Below are positions 56,614-64,000 of a stretch of 64,000 nt of DNA, one piece after another; within the stretch, counting starts at the first letter, position 1; the number at the start of each line of letters is the position of its first letter. A model generated the notes under the pieces. That model saw nothing but the letters and a program-made list of their open reading frames with translations. It did not search any database and was not told where the DNA came from. The position numbers were made by a program, and so were the translations under genes. The DNA is from Psilocybe azurescens (lineage: Eukaryota > Basidiomycota > Agaricomycetes > Agaricales > Agrocybaceae), in contig JAJIRX010000831.1 of NCBI GenBank assembly GCA_023853785.1, forward strand, positions 1 to 64,000, read 5' to 3'.

Positions 56614-59440
56614 CTCCTCCTCACTGACATAACACTCCTCCTCACATGGAATTATGGTGAAAATGGGTATGAGTAACAAGTGAATCAAAGATGTAAGGGA
56701 AGGTGATAGCAGGGGAAAAGAAGATAATCAAAGATTAAAGTAGAAATTTAGAGAAAAAAAAGGAGAAAAGGATAAAATTTAATGAAGCCCAATGAGCATA
56801 CACGGAAGTGGGTGAATTTGATGCAGTTGAGTCTCTTGGTGAACATATCCATGATATTATTGCTGGTGTGAACATAAGATAGCGAGATGAGACCTTCATT
56901 GATCTTTTTGCAGAGATAATGGTAATGAATATTGATATGTTTTGCTTTCGAGTGGAGAGACAGGTCTTTGACAGGCAGATTGCCCCATATTGTCACATAG
57001 AATTGTTGTCTACTTTACTGGTTTCATGGAGATTTCTGTGAGTAGTGTTTGAAGCCATACAGTCTCCTTCGATGCTTCAAATGCAGCTGTATATTCAGCT
57101 TTGCATGAGGATGTTGCCAGAGTTTTTTGTTTCTGGGCACTCCAGCATATAAGACCAGACCCAATGTAAAAGCAAAGCCTCTGACTCTCCTCCTTGTGTC
57201 AAGACAGTTAGCCCAGTCTGAGTTGGTGAAGCCTGGGAGATCAATATCATATTTTCCTCCAAGTACTAGTTTGAGTTCTCGTGTCCCTTTTAGATAATGA
57301 ACCATGTGTATTGCTGCATTCCAATGAGCGATGAGAAAGAGTCAAGGTATTGGGAGAGTTTTTGAACTGAATAAGCTATATTGGGGCAGGTACCTATGGT
57401 GAGGTATAGTAAACAACCGACTAGGGAGCAGTAAGGTAGTTTTGCAAGTTGAAGTTTCTCTTCAGTTGTAATGGACTTTTGGTCAGGGCAACAAAGTTTT
57501 AGCCCAGGATCAAACAGTATGGAGAGGGGATATGATTCATTCTGACCAAATTGATTGATGACTTTGTCGATGAGTGCTGTTTGAGATAGTGATACAGTGT
57601 GGTTTGCACAGTTTCTGGTGACAGCAATACCTATACAGAATTTTGGTTCTCCTAAGTCCAAGATGGTCCAGATCGATTGCATCTGGTTTTTGAAATGTTC
57701 ATTAGCCATCGGTGGATCTGAAATTGATATAAAATCATTGATGTGAATGCCAGCAATGACGGTTCCAACGTTGTTCACCCAATAGTAGATACAAGACTTG
57801 CTCTTGAACAGTGTGAATCCCCATGATTGGATTGCCTCATCCATTGTTTTATTCCAGATCCTCCCCACCTGCTTCATCTCATATAATCCTTGTTCAATTA
57901 TCCATATGCAATCTTCTGACCCTGGTTCAATACATCCTTCTGGCTGTTCCATGTATTGAACCTCATCCTCTGGGAGGAGGCCATACAAGAATGCTGTTTT
58001 AATATCAATTTGCTGTGTGTCCCATCCCAAAGTTGCAGCAATATGCAATAGGATTTGCCATAATTCCATGCATGCAGTAGGTGAGGTTGTACTTGTATAA
58101 TCTTTCCCATAAACCTGTTCAAAGCCTTTGAATACTAAGTGCACCTTGAATCAGATGGTTTCACCAAGTTTGTTCTGCTTTTGAGTGAATATAGGGCATC
58201 CCTTGCAAATTTTTGTGTTAATAGGTACTTCGAATCGGGGGGATTAGGTGGAAGACTTTCATTTCTTTTAGCAATCAAATTTCATTTCAGAAACCAGCTT
58301 CCTATTTACCGGCATTAGAGGATAATTTTGCCTCAGTGTGTGACTGGGGTTTGTCCTCAGTTGCAAAGGTGTGTGGATTAATAGAGCTAATGTTGGCAAT
58401 GGCAGCAAGCACTTGATCGACAAGGTGTGTGGGTGTATATTTTTCTTCATCATCTATTGACATCTTGCTCAGGATCTCACGTGATTTCATCTGCCACTTC
58501 ACTTTCTACCACTCTCACATCATTTCTTTGCTCCTCCTCAATGACATCTTCTACTTCTACTCACTTCCTCTTCGCCTCTTCCTGTCGATCCTTCATCGCA
58601 TCTAGTTGGACCCTCCTCCTCTCTCCTGATTCTCAGACTGCTTCCATCACTTTTTGAGTTTTGATTGGGTGTTGGTCTTGGCGGTGGCATTGGTGATCCT
58701 CAATGATGTTCGTTGTTGATCCAATACAGGGTTAGGTTCAGGATTATCCAGTAATGCGGGATATTGGGATTGTCAGGGTTGGTAACTGGCAGGGTTAGAA
58801 TGTCATTGTTAGTGCACAGCAAGTTTATGAATTGCTCCTCCTTGTCCCCTCTGTCAATATGGACTGGGGTGGTTGTGGCAGATTGTTGAATTTCTGATAT
58901 GGACATGGGTGTGTATGTGCGAGGAACAGTGCGGGTTGTGAGATCTCAAGGATGACCATTATGGGATTCAAGAAAACGGACATGATATGATGAGATTATT
59001 CTTCGTGTTGTTGGATGGTAACACCTGTATGCTTTTGCATTTAGTTCATACCCAATTAATATACACTCACAAGAGCAATGATAGATCTTTGGGTTGGACA
59101 GTACCAGTTGAATAAGCACAAATGCATGGCATCCAAATTCTCTCATATGAGTAATCCAGTGGATGTTCATACCACAACTCATGGGGGTAACACCGTTGGC
59201 AGATTGAGTGATAGTCTTATTTTGTAGATGGGTGGCAGTTAGGTAAAATTTGTCCCATAAGTGTGGAGGAAGTTGGGCATATACATGCATAGCCCAAGCC
59301 TTGCTTATTAAAGTACAATGTAGCCGCTCAACATGTCCAATATTAGATGATATGTATGGTGCAGTGAGTAGTAATTTGGTGCCTCAGGAACGTATCCATG
59401 CTTTGAATTTGTTAGATGTTGCAATCTCACCATTGTGAGG
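56614..59440 (-). mobile_element. Ty1/Copia retrotransposon body, 5'-truncated and decayed
   Basis: Minus-strand order is integrase, RT, RNase H. The integrase remnant has TAPYISSNIGHVERLHCTLI near 59310-59370 and LPPHLWDKFYLTATHLQNKT. The C-terminal integrase region has YHPTTRRIISSYHVRFLESH. The RT frame (57290-58144) has GKDYTSTTSPTACMELWQIL, DIKTAFLYGLLPEDEVQYME and SLVGCLLYLTIGTCPNIAYS; the catalytic YVDD position reads HINDF. The RNase H part (57024-57305) has VHYLKGTRELKLVLGG and PGFTNSDWANCLDTRRRVRG. Stops and shifts lie between frames. Gag and the 5' LTR are absent. It sits in the F-box copy 2. Confidence 0.85.
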
Positions 59441-59700
59441 TCTTTACACTCCCCACAGATTCCGACCGGAATTTTATTTGGCAGTGTCCCTGCCAAATTA
59501 GCAGGAAAATGTCCAAATTTTTGTGACTGAATTCTGACCAGATTCCGATCGGAACCACTGGTACCGACTGGTTCCACTGTTAACAAGTCCAACCAAAATC
59601 CAATCGGAATCCAAGTGGAATTCATTAAATTTAAAACCCAATTAAACCCAATTCTGAGTGGAATCCGAGTGGTACCAAGCGGAACCATATTATGTCAGCA
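59441..59700. repeat. Degenerate GGAAYC-motif repeat
   Basis: About ten irregularly spaced copies of TTCCGATCGGAACC-like words occur, for example gattccgatcggaacc, ggtaccgactggttcc, aatccaatcggaatcc and gtggaatccgagtggtacc. It begins where Copia similarity stops. Identity unknown. Confidence 0.5.
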
Positions 59701-60200
59701 TACTATTTACAGCTCAGCAAGTAATAACATAAAAAGTATACATAGATCTCAATAGTTTGTGACAAATTTGGTATTGTTAGAATTGTAAAATTGAGGAGAA
59801 TATGTTTATGTAATATTTAGATAAAATTAAAAATTTTCTGGTAAAGAAATACCTATTTTTCATATAAATCTGTGCTTATATAATCTGAATTTCTTCAATA
59901 AAATTAATCTTTGTATTCTATTAATTTCTATTATTGCAACACTATTAAAATATAGCTAACAGAGTGCTATTTTATTGCAAAAGTAGTTTACAATATCCAT
60001 ATATATTCAAATTTACAGTATTTTGTATATTTAACATGCTAACATGATATTCAGATGATGGTATAATAACAGGTGTATTGCCCTCAATTTTCTAATCATT
60101 TCGATGTATAATATGTGGGTATAGCTTCAGAGGAAGTGCCAGAATATATTATTGGGTGTTGTAAAGAATAGTACACAATTCATAAAATGTTGAGAATACC
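59700..60200. other. AT-rich, gene-free stretch
   Basis: Very AT-rich with stops in all frames. Nothing recognised. Confidence 0.6.
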
Positions 60201-60211
60201 ACAAGCAATAA

Positions 60212-60268
60212 TAGTGTAGTTGGTAATGTGTATAGAATTAATATATGTAAAGCTGTTGGTTCAATTCC
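60212..60268 (+). ncRNA. tRNA-like element with intact A and B boxes
   Basis: A box TAGTGTAGTTGG (60212-60223) and B box GGTTCAATTCC (60258-60268), 34 bases apart, match pol III promoter consensus (the B box perfectly). Stems of a cloverleaf are not preserved. Probably a degraded tRNA gene or SINE head. Confidence 0.45.
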
Positions 60269-60404
60269 TGTTGAGTGTATTTTATAATTTTGCATTTATT
60301 ACAAATACTATGTGACCTGAATGGATTACTTAAGAGCTTATGTAAGAAATATTATATAATACTGACTAAGCATACAATATCATCTATAATACAAGCTTTA
60401 TGAC

Positions 60405-60480
60405 TCACACATGTGCCGGGATTCGCCCGCTCACCCCCTGTGCCATGGTCAACAGACCCGCTTGTCGGCGCCTGCACCTC
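60405..60480 (-). ncRNA. GC-rich tRNA-like island
   Basis: A GC-rich island in AT-rich DNA. On the minus strand it has GTGCAGG near the 5' side and CCGGCAC at the 3' side (6 of 7 acceptor pairs), an anticodon-arm-like CTGTTGACCATGGCACAG and a T-arm-like GCGGGCGAATCCCGGC. The D arm is atypical. It resembles tRNA-derived SINE heads. Confidence 0.35.
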
Positions 60481-60523
60481 CTCATTGAAAAATAAATAAT
60501 AGCAGTCACAATTATAATGCTTA

Positions 60524-60626
60524 GGGGGAATGAGCTTCTTTCATCCCCCTTTTACCTCATTAAAAATATTAATAATACCAATTGATTATATAATGTCTTG
60601 GGGAGATGAGCTTTGCTCATCTCCCC
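60524..60626. repeat. Two related hairpins, candidate Helitron 3' terminus
   Basis: Position 60600-60626 is GGGGAGATGAGC/GCTCATCTCCCC with loop TTT (12 of 12 pairs). Position 60524-60549 is a similar GGGGGAATGA..TTCATCCCCC hairpin. They lie 150-260 bp beyond the helicase end on its 3' side. A CTAA abuts the outer hairpin on the minus strand, but the bases after it do not fit a textbook Helitron end. Confidence 0.5.
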
Positions 60627-60780
60627 CTGCACTCCTCATAAAAAATAATTAATTTCATATAATACAAACACTTTATATATTAAATAAAAATCAGTCACTA
60701 TGGTCAATAGAAAGAACTTCAGGGTACACTATGTTTTTGTTATACTTAATCCTGAACTGTCATCCCAAATAGCCTTGATG

Positions 60781-63020
60781 TTATGCACAGATGTTACTCG
60801 TGAAATAGCAACATATAGTTGTCCATGCAAAAGGTGAAGAAATAAGGTTTAGTCCAACATGTAAAACAGATTGTCCTTGTGCTTTATTGATTGTCATAGC
60901 AAATGCCAGTCGCACAGGAAATTGTCTTCGGCAAAATTCAAATGGAACTTGTGTGTCCGTTGGTGTCAGCCCAACTGGTGGAATAAAAACTGTCTCCCAT
61001 GTTCTATCTCCTGTCAATAGTCGAACTTCCATAACACGGTTCCCCATTCTTGTCATAATCCCTCTCGATCCATTGCACACTCCCTCACTTGCATTCAAAT
61101 TCCGTAAAATCATAATAGGACAGCCAAATTTAAGTATAAGCTTGGCCAAAGGAAGACCTGAACAGTTGATTGTGTTCAGATACTCCACTGGATACATCAG
61201 AATTCCTTCATCACCATGTCCCCGATTATTCAAAATGCTATCAGCACTGTGAAACACCTTTTCTTCTCCAGGAAATTTGTTGAGAATACTTTTGTTCAGA
61301 TCATCCACATCATCATTCCTGCTGCACAGAATTGTCCATTCAGCATAATATTTGTCATCATGCCCAGTGGTCCGCTGGATTCCAGGATATATTGTATCAA
61401 TTAGAGATCCAACCGTATTATTGGCACATTTGAAATGATCAGGAAGTGTTGTGTTGTCAGATTCATCTGTATGTTTTCCCAGACCAATATCCAACTGCCA
61501 TTGTGCAAATTTCCATTCTTCATCATGTGCAGTGTTCAGACGCATATTCTCAGTCAACTTAAGTACTTTGATGTGTCCCCAAAGTTGTGACCTCTGCATG
61601 CATGCTCCAACAATTTGTGCTCTTGATCCTTTCACAACAACAGGAAGAATTTGCTTAAAGTCTCCACCAAACACAACAGTAAGTCCTCCAAATGGTTTGT
61701 CACAGTTACGGATATCCTTGAATGTGCGGTCCACAGCCTCATGAATATAACAGTTCTGCATAGGAGCTTCATCCCATATCACCAAATCAGTACGCTGAAT
61801 AAGCTCTGCCAAATCAGAAGTGCAACCAATACTGCATGTAGAGTCCTCATGAATGTTGATAGGAATTTTGAAAGTGGAATGTGATGTCCGACCACCAATA
61901 AGAAGTAGAGATGCAATGCCAGATGAAGCCACACAAAGCACTATTTTTCCTTCACCACGCAGAAAGTAGCACAGTGTGTTGTACACATAAGTTTTTCCTG
62001 TACCTCCTGGACCATGAAGAAAGAAACATTGACCACTCTTGCTTTCAACTGCTGCCACAATAGTATCAAATGCTGAATGTTGCCCATGATTGAGAGTAGG
62101 AATTCGCTGTTGAGCCAGAACAGATTGATTGTCTCTGTCATAGTTTCTCTGCTCTGCAATCAATCTATTTCCTATAGCAGCAGCCCAATCTTCTTGAGGC
62201 AATAGCATTTCTGCAAACTCTTCAAGTTTTTTGTAGGTAGTGCAAAGAAGTTGGTCAATGAGAAAAAGGCCATAATCAAACACTTGTGCTTCAGTGGGGT
62301 CTTGTTGGATATGTTTGGAGATAAGAGCATGTCGCAGATCATCACAAATCTTGTCTTTAAATTGATCCCAGAGTGCCGCAGGATTTGATGGTGTGCAGTC
62401 TCAAAGAATAGTCACAAAAAGATTGCGAAGTTGTTGTCCACTTGCCATATATCCAGCCTCTTCCAGACACTGCTTCCACTCATTATCATCCTCTAAAAGT
62501 CCTCAATGTATGCAGGCCTCATGAAATGTTTCATATACAGTGCCATCAACTGTTCGGAGATCAACAAAGATGTAGCACCCTTGACACAGATCAGCAGAGT
62601 TCTGAGATAAAAGCGCTCTCCTGAACTTGGATGAGCATAGTACATGCGCCCAATTGCAAATTGTTGCTGTCTTGGAGCCCATTTGCGCTGTTTTCCCTTC
62701 CAGACAAATTTGGCAGGAAAATCCTGATAAAGAGTATTTCTGGCTTCTTCATATTGTATATTGGGTTTGAAATAAGCAGTGAGCTTGGTGTTTTTGCCTG
62801 CATTGCGATCCAAAACCTCCTGAACATTTAGTGCCTGGTCTTCGTTCCATGTAACCATTTGTTGATCAGGCAAATGAATCTGAAGGCGAACAATAGGTGG
62901 ATGTTCTTGATGCATGTGGAAGTGAAAAATGCGCCAAAGTCCTTCACATGCAGAAACATATCGTGCATCAAGATATAGCTTGACCTCATCTTCACAGCGT
63001 CCAAACTGCATACACTGCGG
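60781..63020 (-). mobile_element. Helitron Rep/helicase (Pif1-like), 5'-truncated, with CGA-to-TGA stops
   Basis: The 500-codon main frame has Walker A HGPGGTGKTYVYNTL, Walker B VIWDEAPMQ, VFGGDFKQILPVV, LTENMRLNT and the late helicase motif FAMTINKAQGQS. Upstream, 62493-63011 has EVKLYLDARYVSACEGLWRI, VRLQIHLPDQQMVTW and GERFYLRTLL, the linker between Rep and helicase. Between them the reading TFHEACIH*GLLEDDNEW and FVTIL*DCTPSNPAALW contains two TGA stops where CGA is expected, and one base is lost near 62553. The Rep nuclease domain (HUH) is missing beyond 63020. Confidence 0.85.
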
Positions 63021-63627
63021 ACATTGGCTTATAAAATCTCAGAGTTTATGTAAATATTAATCATGAGTCTAAGTTTAACTAAATATTGCAATCTACTCTA
63101 AGAATTTATGTTGAAGAATACTTTAAATCTAATCCATAATCAATTCCAATATTTACACCAAGAATTTATTTCAACTTATTTCCTCGAGTAAATTTGAACT
63201 ATGTTCTGAGATCCGATAAATGATTTAAAAATTATTTTGACAAATCATGAATTAATTAGCCTGTAAACATGTTACCACTGTAAGTAAGCTAAAATGTTAT
63301 CTTAAATGATATGTTTTCCGACTTGTGTATGCTACGATATTTACAATCAAAAGGAATACGTTCCAGTATTCTTTTCCGTCCTTTGGTGAAAAACTACATC
63401 CTTTAACTAAATATTAGTATTCGTACATGCAACGCGTCTACAAAACGTAATTTCAATCGCGCACCCTTGTTAATGCTGCAGGTTTTGTTCCGATTTCCGC
63501 TGACCGTCGGGGGTGCGAATCCCGCAGACAAAAGTTGGCTCTCTCGAACATCAGTTGTTGCATTAGTTCGACGACCGCTCTACGGATGGTGGATTTAGCT
63601 AAGGTAAGATTATTCGTTATCATTTTA
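63021..63627. other. AT-rich stretch; CpG frequency recovers near 63.4 kb
   Basis: No ORF. A tRNA T-arm-like string GGGGGTGCGAATCCCGC lies at about 63509-63525, without a convincing A box. Confidence 0.4.
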
Positions 63628-64000
63628 CTATTCAATTTCTCTTTCTACAGCTTCCCCCAAACCGTCAGTTGTAGAAAATTCCAGGAGAAGTGTTCGCACC
63701 CTAGATTCTACTAAAAGCACTGTAGGCAAGAGTTCAAGAGTCAAACCCACTGCTTCGGCATCTACAGCCAATGCATAAGAGAAAGAGAGAGCCGGAGAAA
63801 GCGTCACCAGCGAAACCTCAAGTGGTAATATTGCGTCGGGTACTGCCCCTAGCGAAGCATCTACAAGCACGCCAATACCAGTACCAAATGCCACCTCTCT
63901 TTCCGCAAAGGCCAAAAATCCATCTCAACGCCTGTGCGAATTCGTCGCATGATGGATCCGGAACCACTTGCGCCACTACAAGTAACACCTCCACCAGCTG
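63628..64000 (+). CDS. Partial Ser/Thr/Pro-rich protein at right edge
   Basis: One plus frame reads PSVVENSRRSVRTLDSTKST, GKSSRVKPTASASTANA then a TAA and EKERAGESVTSETSSGNIAS. Another frame opens STPVRIRRMMDPEPLAPLQV at about 63928-63987 and runs off the window. Basic Ser-rich text suggests a real gene with an intron or frame break near 63777. No family recognised. Confidence 0.3.

Larger units (their letters stand above)
51700..63300. other. CpG-depleted, AT-rich block
   Basis: CG dinucleotides become rare from about 51.7 kb and common again from about 63.4 kb, by eye. The clearest internal control is the F-box copy pair: CG sites in 38862-39380 appear as TG or CA at most aligned positions in 55773-56291. 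This is the pattern of 5-methylcytosine deamination or RIP-like mutation at CpG. Confidence 0.7.

Noticed and set aside
51700..63300. Classical Neurospora-type RIP
   Set aside because: Changes are at CpG in both strands rather than CpA; methylation deamination fits an Agaricomycete better.
63500..63530. tRNA T arm GGGGGTGCGAATCCCGC
   Set aside because: No A box or acceptor complement at the right distance.

Overview
The window is nuclear DNA of a filamentous basidiomycete, most likely an Agaricomycete. The evidence is short GT..AG introns (two reconstructed here are 49 and 50 bp), Plavaka-type transposase, KDZ-free accessory families typical of mushrooms, NACHT and fungal G-domain NTPases, a DUF7704-type membrane protein, a P450 with the fungal FA-x-x-x-S I-helix, and Copia and Helitron remnants. 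No species is claimed.

Layout. 1-2.5 kb: decayed Plavaka/CACTA-like transposase (minus). 2.8-12.1 kb: accessory region with about twenty small hairpins that share one invariant 8-base loop (GGGTGTCT or its complement AGACACCC) but have different self-complementary stems. Interleaved are a broken WD40 gene, a 'GRGGYNL' family ORF and a coiled-coil 'NFYDKTW' family gene. 12.1-14.7 kb: another broken mushroom-specific family. 15.2-18.6 kb: transposase-like gene with a D-Q-H-G-G-Q-A-K-G core. 19.4-30.95 kb: head-to-tail tandem duplication (period about 5.8 kb), each unit carrying a Polo-like kinase gene, an unknown gene and a small secreted Gly-rich repeat protein. Both kinases lack the beta-3 Lys and the DFG Asp, so catalysis was lost before the duplication. 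33.3-43.2 kb: the most gene-like stretch, with an intact CsbD-like gene, a NACHT NTPase, a DUF7704 protein, an F-box-like pseudogene and a cytochrome P450. 44-46 kb: low-complexity DNA. 47.2-49.1 and 50.9-55.2 kb: two fungal G-domain GTPase genes, the first broken in its P-loop and G4 motif, the second interrupted by a 2-kb, 69-bp minisatellite. About 51.7-63.3 kb is depleted of CpG and holds a CpG-decayed second copy of the F-box gene cut by a Copia LTR, the Copia body and a Helitron helicase. 63.6 kb to the end: edge of a Ser/Pro-rich plus-strand gene.

There is no operon logic. The window reads as a TE-rich compartment around a few intact genes (CsbD-like, DUF7704, P450, perhaps NACHT). Many frame breaks sit on 5-base homopolymers, so some 'pseudogenes' may be assembly errors. 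The two strongest unexplained signals are the constant-loop/variable-stem hairpin family (2.8-12 kb) and the 69-bp array (52.5-54.6 kb), in which nearly all variation between units is concentrated in one dinucleotide.
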